From contig CAWGSQ010000002.1 of NCBI GenBank assembly GCA_963825345.1, positions 124,001-188,000 on the forward strand: a DNA stretch of 64,000 nt, written 5' to 3'. Every line of letters starts with the position of its first letter. Position 1 is the first letter of the stretch. The stretch is from JACVRW01 sp963825345. GTDB lineage: Bacteria; Actinomycetota; Thermoleophilia; Solirubrobacterales; Thermoleophilaceae. A program made the position numbers and the translations under genes. The notes below the pieces were generated by a model that had not been told where the DNA came from, ran no database searches, and saw only the letters and a list, made by a program, of their open reading frames with translations. This document shows positions 33,076-42,072 of the stretch, in pieces.

Positions 33076-34583
33076 ACTGCGGCAGGTACCACGCGCCGAG
33101 GCCGCCCTTGCCTGTCGAGCCGCTCGACTTCCAGCCGCAGAAAGTCTGCGTGCCCGGCCATGCCCCGGTGGTCGCGCCCGCGCGCCGGTTCACGTAGACC
33201 ACACCCGGCCTCGATCTCGGCGAGGAAGCGCTCCTTCTCGGCCTCGTCGCCGGTGAAGATGCCCGCCGTGAGGCCGTACACCGGCGCGTTCGCCTCGGCG
33301 AGCGCCTCGTCGAATGAGCCAACGCGCGTGACCGTGACGAACGGCAGGAACAGCTCGTCGCGCTCGAGCTCATGCCCGTGCGGGAGGCCGGCCACCACTG
33401 TCGGCTCCACGAAGTGCCCGGGAAGGTCGGGTCGTGCGCCGCCGGCGGCCACCTGTCCGTCGCGCTCGGCGGCCGCCACCGCGCGCTCGTAGCGCGCCAC
33501 GCTGCCCTCGTTGATCACGGGCCCGACGAACGCGGCGGGGTCGCTCGGGTCACCCAGCGCGAGCTCCGCCGCGCGCGCCGCGAGCCGCTCCACGAACTCG
33601 TCGTGCACAGCGTCGACCACGATGGCCCGCGAGCATGCGCTGCACTTCTGCCCGGAGAGGCCGAAGGCCGAGCGCGCCACGCCCTCGGCGGCGGCGTCCA
33701 CGTCGGCGCTGGCGGTTACGATCGCCGGGTTCTTGCCGCCCATCTCGGTCAGTGCCGGCCGTGCGTACGGGCCGCCCTGCATCTTGCGGGCGATCTCGCG
33801 CCCCACCTCGGCGGAGCCGGTGAAGGCCACGCCGTCCACGGGCGCGTCCACGAGCGACCGCCCGGTGTCCGGGCCGCCGTGCACGAGGTTGAAGGCACCG
33901 GCCGGGAGCCCGGCGCCCTGCACGATCTCCGCAAGCGCGGCACCGGTGGAGGGCGACTCCTCGGATGGCTTGAACACCACGGTGTTGCCTGCGATCAGCG
34001 CCGAGCTGAACATCCCCACCGAGAGCGCGACCGGGAAGTTGAACGGAGCGATCACGCCGAACACGCCGTACGGGCGCAGCACGTCCAGGTTGCGCTCGCC
34101 GTCCACGAAGCTGTTGAGCGGTTGGGTGTAGCCCTCGTTCTCCTCCATGTGCCCCGCGTAGGCCTCGATCAGGTCGATCGCCTCCTGCACCTCGAGGATC
34201 GACTCCGTGCGTGACTTGCCGGTCTCGAGGCTCGCGAGCGCGGCCAGCTCCATGTGCCGCTCACCGATCCCGTCGGCCACGGCGCGCAAGAGGCGGCAGC
34301 GCTCTCCGTACTCGGTGGCCGCCCAGCCTGGCGCCGCCGAGCGCGCCGCCTCCAGCGCTCGGCCCACCAGCTCGGGGCCGGCGGCGTGGGCGCTGCTCGC
34401 CACGTGCTCTGTGCGCGCGGGGTCGCGGCGCTCGAAGAGCTCGCCTTCCGCCACCGGCTCGCCGGCGATCAGGTGGGCGTGCGGTCCGGCGTCGTGGTCC
34501 CGGGCAGCCTCGAGCGCCGCCTCGAAGGCGGCGTCCGTCTCGGCGCCGAGATCACCGCTCGTGTACGTGAGTCTCGTGCTCAT
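33041..34583 (-). CDS. Aldehyde dehydrogenase (P5C/glutamate-semialdehyde dehydrogenase-like), frameshifted near 3' end
   Basis: From ATG 34583 the frame gives NAD-ALDH motifs FGVIAPFNFPVALSVGMF, VVFKPSEESP, GVAFTGSAEVGREIA, ALTEMGGKNPAIV (general-base Glu) and FGLSGQKCSACSRAIV (catalytic Cys near 306), as in RocA/P5CDH-type enzymes. After FLAEIEAG the frame turns to nonsense, but the adjacent frame continues perfectly: VVYVNRRAGATTGAWPGTQ, then TFCGWKSSGSTGKGG to a stop at 33041. One surplus base in GGGTGTGG near 33205-33215 explains it; the uncorrected frame runs to 33006. Start codons overlap the opp ATPase end by 32 bases. It could supply the aldehyde-oxidising step for the amine pathway. 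Confidence 0.85.
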
Positions 34584-35544
34584 CGCTCGAAGCTAACCGA
34601 ACGGCGTGGCAGGCGGGAAGGAAGAGCGGGTCCTCGGTGCGGCAGCGCTCCTCGATGCCGAGCCGAGCGGCCTCGCCCGACTCCACGAGCGGGCAGCGCG
34701 GGTGGAAGCGGCACCCGGACGGGATGCGGGTGGGGTCCGGCGTCTCGCCGACGAGGATCTGCGGCTCCATGTGCTTGGTCTCGGGCACCACCGAGAGCAG
34801 CGCACGCGTGTAGGGATGCTGAGGGTTCGTGAGCAGCTGCTCGGCGGGGGCGTCCTCCACGATCCGGCCGAGGTACATCACGGCCACGCGGTCGGCCACG
34901 TTCCAGGCGAGTCCAAGGTCGTGCGTCACCACGAGCACGGTCACACCGGCGTCACGCACGAGACCGAGCATCAGCGCCAGGATCTCCCCGCGCACCGAGG
35001 CGTCGAGCGCCGAGACGGGCTCGTCCGCCACGAGCAGGCTCGGGTTGAGCACCATCGCCCCGGCGATCACCACGCGCTGGCGCTGCCCGCCCGAGATCTC
35101 GTACGGATAGCGGGTGAAAAAGCTCTCCGGCGGGCGCAGGCCCGCGCGTGAGAGCGCGTTTGCCACGAGCTCCTCCTCGTCGCCCTCGAGGCCCTGGATC
35201 CGGATCCCCTCCGCCACGGCCTCGTAGAGCGTCTGCCGCGCGTTCAGCGCGCCGGTGGGGTCCTGGAAGATCATCTGCGCGCGTCGCCGGTGCGCGCGCA
35301 GCGCGGCCCTGCTGTAGGCAAGTGGCTCACCGCGGAAGCGCACCTCGCCGGCATCCGCCCGGTTGAGACCCATCATCGCGCGGGCGAGCGTGGTCTTACC
35401 GCAGCCCGACTCGCCTACGAGCGCCACCGTCTCGCCCTCGCGCAAGGCGAGGTCCACCCCATCCACCGCGCGCGCCGGGCCGTCTCGTCCCGGGTAGTGC
35501 ACGTGAAGGCCGCTCACCTCCAGCAGCGGCGCGCCGTCTGTCAC
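34552..35544 (-). CDS. Oligopeptide/dipeptide ABC importer ATPase (OppF/DppF type)
   Basis: This 330-residue ATPase starts at GTG 35544, coupled by GTGA to the preceding ATPase. It has Walker A GESGCGKTT, signature ISGGQRQRVVIAGAM, Walker B LLVADEPVSALD, H-loop VVTHD, and the C-terminal oligopeptide extension (IPSGCRFHPRCPLVESGEA) with its Fe-S-like cysteines. Together with the next four genes it forms a complete five-component importer. It also overlaps the aldehyde dehydrogenase start by 32 bases, so that gene is in the same transcript. Confidence 0.93.
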   Translation of the reverse strand: MTDGAPLLEVSGLHVHYPGRDGPARAVDGVDLALREGETVALVGESGCGKTTLARAMMGLNRADAGEVRFRGEPLAYSRAALRAHRRRAQMIFQDPTGALNARQTLYEAVAEGIRIQGLEGDEEELVANALSRAGLRPPESFFTRYPYEISGGQRQRVVIAGAMVLNPSLLVADEPVSALDASVRGEILALMLGLVRDAGVTVLVVTHDLGLAWNVADRVAVMYLGRIVEDAPAEQLLTNPQHPYTRALLSVVPETKHMEPQILVGETPDPTRIPSGCRFHPRCPLVESGEAARLGIEERCRTEDPLFLPACHAVRLASSDEHETHVHER

Positions 35545-36515
35545 GTGGCCACCGGCGCGCCCGCGGCGTGCACGCACGCGGCCTCGCGCATCTCGCCCGC
35601 CGGCCACAGCTCGACGGGGGTGTGCGGGCAGACGTCGATCGCAACCGGGCAGCGCGGGTGGAACGGGCAGCCGCTCGGCAGGTGACGCGGGTCCGGCGGG
35701 TCGCCGGGCAGGCCGGAAGGGCGCATGCGGAAGGCCGGGTCGCCGATCACCGGGAACGCCGCCGCGAGCGCGCGCGTGTACGGGTGCACGGCGTCCGCGA
35801 AGACCTTGTCGTTAGGGCCCTCCTCCACGATCCGGCCGGCGTACATCACCGCGATCCGCCTGCAGATGTCCGCCAGCGTGGACAGGTCGTGCGTGATGAA
35901 GATGATCGCCAGCCCGAGCTCGCGCTGGAGGTCGGCGAGCAGCCGCAGAACCTGCGCCTGCACCATCACGTCGAGCGCGGTGGTGGGCTCGTCGGCGATC
36001 AGGAGCCGCGGCTCGCACGCAACCGCGAGGCCGATCAGCACTCGCTGGCGCTGGCCGCCCGAGAGCTGATGCGGATACGCCTGCGCGCGCCGAGCGGGCA
36101 GGCCCACCAGTTCGAGCAGCTCCCCCACGCGCGTGGACACGCGGCCGTTCGCCTGCGAATGGAGCCGCAGCGCCTCGCCGATCTGATCGCCCACGCGTTG
36201 CACCGGATTGAGCGTGTGGAGCGCGCCCTGGAAGACGATCGCCAGCTCCGTCCAGCGCACCGCCCGCAGCCGGCCGGGCTTCATGGCGAGCACGTCCTCG
36301 CCGTCGAGCAGCACGTCGCCCGTGACCTCCGCACCCTGGGGGAGCAGCCGCAGCAGCGCGGCCGCCATCGACGACTTGCCGCAGCCGGACTCGCCCGCCA
36401 CGCCGAGCGTCTCGCCCACGTCGAGGCGGAGGTCGACCCCCCGGACCGCCGGTATCGGCGCCGCCGACTTCGCGGCGTAGGTCACGTGAAGGTCGCGGAC
36501 CTCGAGCAGGCTCAT
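35541..36515 (-). CDS. Oligopeptide/dipeptide ABC importer ATPase (OppD/DppD type)
   Basis: This 324-residue protein starts at ATG 36515 (ATGA overlap with the permease stop). Walker A is GESGCGKSS, signature LSGGQRQRVLIGLAV, Walker B LLIADEPTTALDVMVQ and H-loop FITHDLS. The C-terminal Opp extension HLPSGCPFHPRCPVAIDVCP is present. The GALHTLNPVQRVGDQI Q-loop segment is typical of OppD rather than OppF. Confidence 0.94.
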   Translation of the reverse strand: MSLLEVRDLHVTYAAKSAAPIPAVRGVDLRLDVGETLGVAGESGCGKSSMAAALLRLLPQGAEVTGDVLLDGEDVLAMKPGRLRAVRWTELAIVFQGALHTLNPVQRVGDQIGEALRLHSQANGRVSTRVGELLELVGLPARRAQAYPHQLSGGQRQRVLIGLAVACEPRLLIADEPTTALDVMVQAQVLRLLADLQRELGLAIIFITHDLSTLADICRRIAVMYAGRIVEEGPNDKVFADAVHPYTRALAAAFPVIGDPAFRMRPSGLPGDPPDPRHLPSGCPFHPRCPVAIDVCPHTPVELWPAGEMREAACVHAAGAPVAT

Positions 36516-37426
36516 CCGCGCCGGTCCTTCAGCCGCGGATCCAGGATCTCCTCGAGCGCCGTCCCGCAGAGCGTGAACGCGAGGGCAACGAGCATCACCC
36601 CGAGCCCCGGCGGCACGAACACCCACCAGGCCTGGGCGGTGACGGCGCCCGTCTCGAAGGCGTCATCCAGCGCCTGCCCCCACGACGGGTTGAGCGGGTC
36701 GCCCAGCCCGAGGAAGGAGAGAGTGGCCTCGGAGAGGATGACGATCGGGACGGTGAGCGTGGCCGTGGCCAGGATCAGCGGCGACACGTTGGGCACGATG
36801 TGGCGCGTCATCAGGTGCCAGTTCGAAGCCCCCAGCGCGCGGCTGCGGTCGACGTAGTCGCGCTCCTTCAGCGTGAGCACCTGGGCGCGAATCAGCCGCG
36901 CGGGAAACGGCCACGAGGTGATCCCGATCACCAGGATGATGTTCTGGACCGATGGGCCCAGGATCGCGGCCAGCACGATCGCCAGCGGCAGGAAGGGGAT
37001 CACGAGGAACCATTCGGTGAACCGCATCAAGACGCCGCCGATGCGCCCGCCGAAGAACCCGGCCGCGATGCCGATGATCGCGCCGATCGCGATCGCGATG
37101 ACCGTGGCGGACAGACCCACCAGGAGGCTCGTACGCGCGCCCCAGACGAACTGCGTCATCACGTCGCGCCCGAGGCTGTCGGTCCCGAGTGGCGCGAACT
37201 CCGACGGGTTTGCGAAGGTCGGGTTGTCGACCGAGTTGATCGCCCTGAGACCGGACTCGTCGGCGAGCAGCGGCGCTGCGAGCGCCATCGTCACGGCCGC
37301 CACCAGAATCGTGAGCCCGAGCATCCCGGGCACGTGGTGGCGGAACTCGTGCCACGCGCGCGAGAGAGCGAGCCGGCGCCGCTGCCATGCGATGCGCCTC
37401 GCGGAGGGGGCGGCGATCGCGTTCAC
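36512..37426 (-). CDS. Oligopeptide/dipeptide ABC permease (OppC/DppC type)
   Basis: This 304-residue permease starts at GTG 37426 and is GTGA-coupled to the upstream permease. After a cytoplasmic N-terminus and helix 1 (PGMLGLTILVAAVTMALAAPL), the extracytoplasmic PLGTDSLGRDVMTQFVWGAR segment, the OppC hallmark, is clear. Five further helices follow, with the EAA loop YVDRSRALGASNWHLMTRHIVPN contacting the ATPase. Confidence 0.94.
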   Translation of the reverse strand: MNAIAAPSARRIAWQRRRLALSRAWHEFRHHVPGMLGLTILVAAVTMALAAPLLADESGLRAINSVDNPTFANPSEFAPLGTDSLGRDVMTQFVWGARTSLLVGLSATVIAIAIGAIIGIAAGFFGGRIGGVLMRFTEWFLVIPFLPLAIVLAAILGPSVQNIILVIGITSWPFPARLIRAQVLTLKERDYVDRSRALGASNWHLMTRHIVPNVSPLILATATLTVPIVILSEATLSFLGLGDPLNPSWGQALDDAFETGAVTAQAWWVFVPPGLGVMLVALAFTLCGTALEEILDPRLKDRRG

Positions 37427-38391
37427 GAGACCCTCACGCGCGGATCCAGGTAGCCGTAGAGAAGGTCCGCGACGAGATTGAAGAAGATCATCGACGCGCT
37501 GAACACGAGGAAGATGCCCTGGAGCATCGGAAGGTCCGGCCCCTTCAAGGCCTCATACGTCGCGAGGCCGATCCCTGGCCAGGAGAAGATCGACTCGACC
37601 GCGATCGCACCGGCGAGCACCAGCCCGAAGTTGATCGCCAGCAGCGCAACCACCGGCAGCAGCGCGTTCGGCACGGCATGCCGGTTGCGCACGAGCACGT
37701 CGCGCAGACCCTTCGCGCGCGCGAGCAGGAGGTAGTCCTCGCGCATCGTGTCGAGCAGGGATGAACGCATCACGATCGCGTACTCGCCCAGGTAGGCCAC
37801 CGTGAGCGTCAGAGCCGGCAGGAACATGTGCTTCGCCTGGTCGGCGAGCTTCGAGATCCCGGTGGCATCCGAGGACGGATCGACTATCCCGCCGACGGGG
37901 AACCACCCGAGCGTGACGGCGAAGAAGGTGAGCAGCACCATCCCGAGCCAGAAGTCGGGCACCGAGTAGGTGCCGATGCTGAAGGTGGTGATCGCGTAGT
38001 CGGAGCGCGTGCGTCTTCGCCACGCGGACGCGATCCCGAGTAACACGCCAAAGACCGCCGACAGCACCGCCGAGATGCCCACGAGCGCGATGGTCGGACC
38101 TGCCTTGCGCTTGATCTCGTCCCACACCGGCTGGTTGCTCGTGTAGGAGCGGCCGAGATTCAGCGTGGCCGTCTCCTTCAGGTACGAGACGAACTGGGCG
38201 CCCTTCGACTTGTCGAGCCCGAACTGCTTGGTCAGCGTCTCCCGCTGATGGTCGGTCAGGTTGCGGCCGCGGTAGAGGTTCGCCACCGGGTCGCCCTCCA
38301 CGACCCGGAACAGGAAGAAGTTGAAGCAGATGACGAACAGCAGGGTCACCAAGGACCCGAGGACCTTGGCGCTGATGAAGCGGGCGCTCAC
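37423..38391 (-). CDS. Oligopeptide/dipeptide ABC permease (OppB/DppB type)
   Basis: This 322-residue permease starts at GTG 38391, coupled to the binding protein stop. Features are helix 1 near 9-28 (VLGSLVTLLFVICFNFFLF), the periplasmic DPVANLYRGRNLTDHQRETL segment with GLDKSKG typical of OppB, and the EAA loop YLLLARAKGLRDVLVRNRHAVPN. The terminal LYGYLDPRVRVS matches the family end. Confidence 0.94.
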   Translation of the reverse strand: MSARFISAKVLGSLVTLLFVICFNFFLFRVVEGDPVANLYRGRNLTDHQRETLTKQFGLDKSKGAQFVSYLKETATLNLGRSYTSNQPVWDEIKRKAGPTIALVGISAVLSAVFGVLLGIASAWRRRTRSDYAITTFSIGTYSVPDFWLGMVLLTFFAVTLGWFPVGGIVDPSSDATGISKLADQAKHMFLPALTLTVAYLGEYAIVMRSSLLDTMREDYLLLARAKGLRDVLVRNRHAVPNALLPVVALLAINFGLVLAGAIAVESIFSWPGIGLATYEALKGPDLPMLQGIFLVFSASMIFFNLVADLLYGYLDPRVRVS

Positions 38392-40181
38392 TCGCGTTCG
38401 TCGGCGGTACTGCGGCGCCTCATCACGAGCAGGAGGGCCACCAGCGCGAGGGCGGCGGCGATCACGATCGCGATGATCGTCCCGCTCCCGCCCCCGTCGT
38501 CGTCACCGCTGCCGCTCGACGCGCTCACCGGCTTGAGCTGCGCGTAGCTCGGCGAGGTGTTCGAGTAGAGAACGGGGCCGATCTTCGCCGGCTGGCGCAC
38601 GAAGCCCTCGAAACGGTCCTTCACGTACGCCTGCGTGTCGGGGTACGTGTAGATCACGTGGTAGGTGCCCGACTGCTGGAAGCGGGTGAGCATCTGGTGG
38701 ACGATCTCCTCCCGCTTGGCCCTGTCGAGCTCGACCTTCTGCTGCTGATAGAGCTTGTCGTACTCCGGGTCGCAGTAGTTGGCGTCGTTGTAGTAGTTGG
38801 TCGGGTCCTTGGGGTCGCTCGCCACCTGGTCGCAGGTGAAGTACGACAGCATCGGGTCGGGATCCACGAACGGGGTCCAGCCCCAAGAGAACATGTCGTA
38901 GTCGCCCTTGCCGATGATCGTCGTGAGCTGGCTGTCGTCCGCGACCTTGTTCGTCGTCTCGATCCCGATCTCGCGCAGCCAGCCGGTCACGAACTCGGCG
39001 ATCTTCGGCGCGGTCTCTCCGTCCGAGCGGACGTAGTACACGAAGTTCAGCGCCTTGCCCCCGCCCGGCATCTCGCGAATGCCGTCGCCGTTCGTGTCCT
39101 TGTAGCCGGCGTCCTCCAGGATCTGCTTGGCCTTGTCGAGGTCGAAGTCGAAGACCTCGTCGGCCGGGATCTCAGGGCTCCAGCTCGTGTCCGGCGAGAC
39201 GCTCAGCGTCTCGGTCGGCGTGCCGTGACCGTTCAGCACCCGCGCGACGAGCGTCTTCTTGTCGATCGCGTGGCCGATCGCCTGCCTGACCTTCAGGTCG
39301 AGCAGGGCCGGGTGAGGCTTCTTCAGGCCGTCGCCACCATTGATGCCGATCTCCGACATTGCTCCCTGGTTGCCCTCGACGGTCTGGATGTTGTCGTCCT
39401 TCGCGAGCTGGTCGAAGGCTGCACCCGGGATATCCTCGGCTGCGTCCAGCTCGCCGGACTTCAGCGCCGCGACCATCGCGTCCGGGTTGTTGAACTTGCG
39501 GAGCACGACCTTGTCCACGGCCGGCTTCCCGCCCCAGAAGTTCGGGTTGGCCCGGAAGCGCGCGAACTGGCCCTTCTCGAACTTCTCGAGCACGAACGGG
39601 CCGGAGCCCACACCGTCGACCGCGTCGTACTTGCCGCGCTCGTCGGCGCTCATCTTGCCCCAGATGTGCTTCGGCAGGAGGTAGATGTCAAGCGTCGGCA
39701 GCTTCGGGTCGGGCACCTTCGTCGTCACGACGAGCGTCGTCGGGTCCTCGGCCACGGCGTCGAGGTTCACGGTCGTCGCGCTGTGGTTGATCCACTCCTC
39801 GTCGCGCGAGGTGTTGATGTTCCACGCCACGTCCTCAGCCGTGAGCGGCTTCCCATCCGACCACTTGAGGCCGTCGCGCAGCTTGTAGGTCCAGGTCTTG
39901 CCGTCCTTCGAGCCCTCCCACGACTCCGCGAGCCCGGGGATGGTGTGGAAGTCGCTCGCGGCCTTGTCCGTGAGCGTGGCGTACTGGATGTTCCACGCCT
40001 CGTAGGCCGCGACGGTCACGCCGATCAGCGGGTTCATGCTGTCGATCCCCTGCGGATCGCCCACGTCGAAGGTCACCGGCTTGTCGCCTCCGCCGCCTCC
40101 GTCGTCCTGGCTCTGGGCGGCCACGGCCGTGAGGCCGGCCAGCAAGAGGACGCAGACGATCACGGCAGCGAGTCGCTTCAT
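38388..40181 (-). CDS. Family 5 peptide-binding protein with C-terminal membrane anchor
   Basis: This protein is 597 residues from ATG 40181 (an upstream ATG at 40199 is less likely because the signal peptide would begin late). The signal peptide MKRLAAVIVCVLLLAGLTAVAA is followed by an acidic/Gly linker and the SBP_bac_5 fold (GIDSMNPLIGVTVAAYEAWN, GLAESWEGSKDGKTWTYKLR, the usual signature). There is no lipobox Cys. Instead the C-terminus ends GSGDDDGGGSG, then a helix TIIAIVIAAALALVALLLVM and a basic MRRRSTADERE tail. The receptor is thus apparently anchored at its C-terminus, as in some archaea. It feeds the adjacent OppBCDF. Confidence 0.9.
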   Translation of the reverse strand: MKRLAAVIVCVLLLAGLTAVAAQSQDDGGGGGDKPVTFDVGDPQGIDSMNPLIGVTVAAYEAWNIQYATLTDKAASDFHTIPGLAESWEGSKDGKTWTYKLRDGLKWSDGKPLTAEDVAWNINTSRDEEWINHSATTVNLDAVAEDPTTLVVTTKVPDPKLPTLDIYLLPKHIWGKMSADERGKYDAVDGVGSGPFVLEKFEKGQFARFRANPNFWGGKPAVDKVVLRKFNNPDAMVAALKSGELDAAEDIPGAAFDQLAKDDNIQTVEGNQGAMSEIGINGGDGLKKPHPALLDLKVRQAIGHAIDKKTLVARVLNGHGTPTETLSVSPDTSWSPEIPADEVFDFDLDKAKQILEDAGYKDTNGDGIREMPGGGKALNFVYYVRSDGETAPKIAEFVTGWLREIGIETTNKVADDSQLTTIIGKGDYDMFSWGWTPFVDPDPMLSYFTCDQVASDPKDPTNYYNDANYCDPEYDKLYQQQKVELDRAKREEIVHQMLTRFQQSGTYHVIYTYPDTQAYVKDRFEGFVRQPAKIGPVLYSNTSPSYAQLKPVSASSGSGDDDGGGSGTIIAIVIAAALALVALLLVMRRRSTADERE

Positions 40182-40203
40182 GGCGGAGGACTCTCTCATG
40201 GCT

Positions 40204-42072
40204 TCACATCAGATGCCAGTCGAGAAACCGCTCGAGCCGCCGGTAGAAGTCGAGCTGCGGCCCGGCCCGAAGGAAGCCGTGCGCCTCGGTCGGATAGGTC
40301 ACGTACTCGAACGTCTTGCCGAGCTCCCGCAGCCGCTCCACGAGCTGCTCCGACTGCTTCGGGCTCACGCGTTCGTCGCGCTCCCCGTGCGCGATCAGGA
40401 GCGGCACCTCGATGTTCTCGAGCCGGTGATAGGGCGAGCCGGCGATGTACGCCTCGCGCGCCTTGGCGGGCGTGCCCATCATGCGCTCGAGGTCCTGGAC
40501 GCCCTCGCGATCGCCCTGCGCCCACGAGGTCGTGATGTCGCAGTCGCCGTACTTCGTGGCCGCGCAGCGGAAGCGCTGCTCGGGATCGTCGGTCACCGAC
40601 AGAAGCGCCATGTACGACCCGTAGCTGGCGCCGAAGATGCCGAGCCGCTCGCCGTCGATCCAGTCGAGCGTGCGCAGGTAGTCCGCCGCCGCCAGGCAGT
40701 CCTTGGTGTCGCCCACTCCCCAGTCGCCGTGGTTCTTGCGCTCGAACTCGCGCCCGTATCCGGTGGAGCCGCGGAAGTTGATCGCGAGCCATGCGTAGCC
40801 CTTGTCCACGAAGTACTGCGCGTGCCCGTCCCAGTCGTCGCCGTAGTGGTCGGTCGGCCCGCCGTGCGGGTACACGACGGCGGACACCGGCCTGTCCGCG
40901 GACGCGCCCGCGGGACGCATCAGGAAGCCGGGTATCTCGAGGCCGTCGAACGACTCGTATGTGATGTCCTCGAGCGCCGCGTGCGGGGCGCCCGTAACCG
41001 CCCTCGGGGCGGGCGCGTGGATGCACACCGGAACGTCCTTGTCGGGCACGACCCGGCGGATCTCGCGCGGCGTGGCGTGGTCCTCGTACTCGGCCACGAC
41101 GTCGCCGGCCGCGGTCCAGCGCGGCGAGTACCAGGTGCCGCCAGGGGCCAACTCCTCCGCGCCGCCGTCCACCACGCTCACCGACACGAGTTTGAAGCGG
41201 TTCCGGTGGCCCCTCACGGCGACTAGGCGGGTGCCGTCGGGATGCCAATCGTGCGCGGAGTGATCGGCCTGGGCGTTCGTGAGCTGCCGATCGCCCTCGC
41301 CGTCTCGCCCCACGAGGTGGAGCTCGTAGAAGCCGCTGCGCTCGGACGCGTAAGCGATCGTCTGGCCGTCGGGCGACCACTCCGGTCCGCCGTCGTGCAT
41401 GTCGGGCTCGCCCGTGAGCCGGCGCACCTCGCCACCATCCACAGCCGCCACGCGGATCTCGCTGCTGCGGCTCATGTCGGCCCTCGGCGTGAACGTGTAC
41501 GCGACCTCGGTCCCGTCGGGCGACGGCGCGGCCTCGCCCTCGTCGCCGTGAGAGTCGAGCTCGCCATGCGAGACGGCGAGGCGGCGCGGCCACGGGTCGT
41601 CCACGGCCACGACCGCGAGGCGGGTTGTGGTGGCGTCCTCGCGCTCGGCGCTGATCACGAGCCGGCGGTCGTCGATCCAGCGCGGGCTTCCCCCCTCGAC
41701 GAGCTTGCGCGGAGGGCCGCCCGCCGTGGCGACCAGCCACACATGGCCGTCGTCGGTGTAGGCAACGGTGTCGCCGTCGGGGGAGAGCTGCGGCGGGCTG
41801 TCGTCCCACCACGGCATCGGGTCGCGGCCGGTGGTGAGCCGCTCCGGCACCGAGTTGGTCTCGAGCTGGAGCAGGAACACGTCGGAGGTCTCGCGGTCCT
41901 CGATGAAGACGGCGCTGCGCCGGTCCGCGCCAATGGTCAACGTGCGCGGCATCGGCGTCTCCGCCACGGCCTCGAGCCGCCAGTGCGGGGGCGGGCGCAG
42001 ATCCTTTCGCGGCTGCGCGAGCACGCCGTGGTGCTCGTCCTTGCCGACCCAGATCGACCCGCCCTCACCCAT
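40204..42072 (-). CDS. S9-family prolyl-oligopeptidase-like peptidase
   Basis: This 622-residue protein starts at ATG 42072. Residues about 40-370 are WD40-like/TolB beta-propeller repeats (PQLSPDGDTVAYTDDGHVWL, AAPSPDGTEVAYTF, PEWSPDGQTIAYASE). Residues about 380-622 are the hydrolase domain: YPHGGPTDHYGDDW oxyanion region, nucleophile LGIFGASYGSYMALL (Ser near 465), acid in LLIAHGERDERVSP, and His in YPTEAHGF. It has no signal peptide, so it is cytoplasmic and would cut peptides delivered by the downstream Opp importer, 22 bases away in the same operon. Confidence 0.93.
   Translation of the reverse strand: MGEGGSIWVGKDEHHGVLAQPRKDLRPPPHWRLEAVAETPMPRTLTIGADRRSAVFIEDRETSDVFLLQLETNSVPERLTTGRDPMPWWDDSPPQLSPDGDTVAYTDDGHVWLVATAGGPPRKLVEGGSPRWIDDRRLVISAEREDATTTRLAVVAVDDPWPRRLAVSHGELDSHGDEGEAAPSPDGTEVAYTFTPRADMSRSSEIRVAAVDGGEVRRLTGEPDMHDGGPEWSPDGQTIAYASERSGFYELHLVGRDGEGDRQLTNAQADHSAHDWHPDGTRLVAVRGHRNRFKLVSVSVVDGGAEELAPGGTWYSPRWTAAGDVVAEYEDHATPREIRRVVPDKDVPVCIHAPAPRAVTGAPHAALEDITYESFDGLEIPGFLMRPAGASADRPVSAVVYPHGGPTDHYGDDWDGHAQYFVDKGYAWLAINFRGSTGYGREFERKNHGDWGVGDTKDCLAAADYLRTLDWIDGERLGIFGASYGSYMALLSVTDDPEQRFRCAATKYGDCDITTSWAQGDREGVQDLERMMGTPAKAREAYIAGSPYHRLENIEVPLLIAHGERDERVSPKQSEQLVERLRELGKTFEYVTYPTEAHGFLRAGPQLDFYRRLERFLDWHLM

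Noticed and set aside
38658..40535. 625-codon plus-strand frame opposite the peptide-binding protein
   Set aside because: Antisense shadow of a gene with signal peptide and SBP_bac_5 motifs; no start context or domain of its own.
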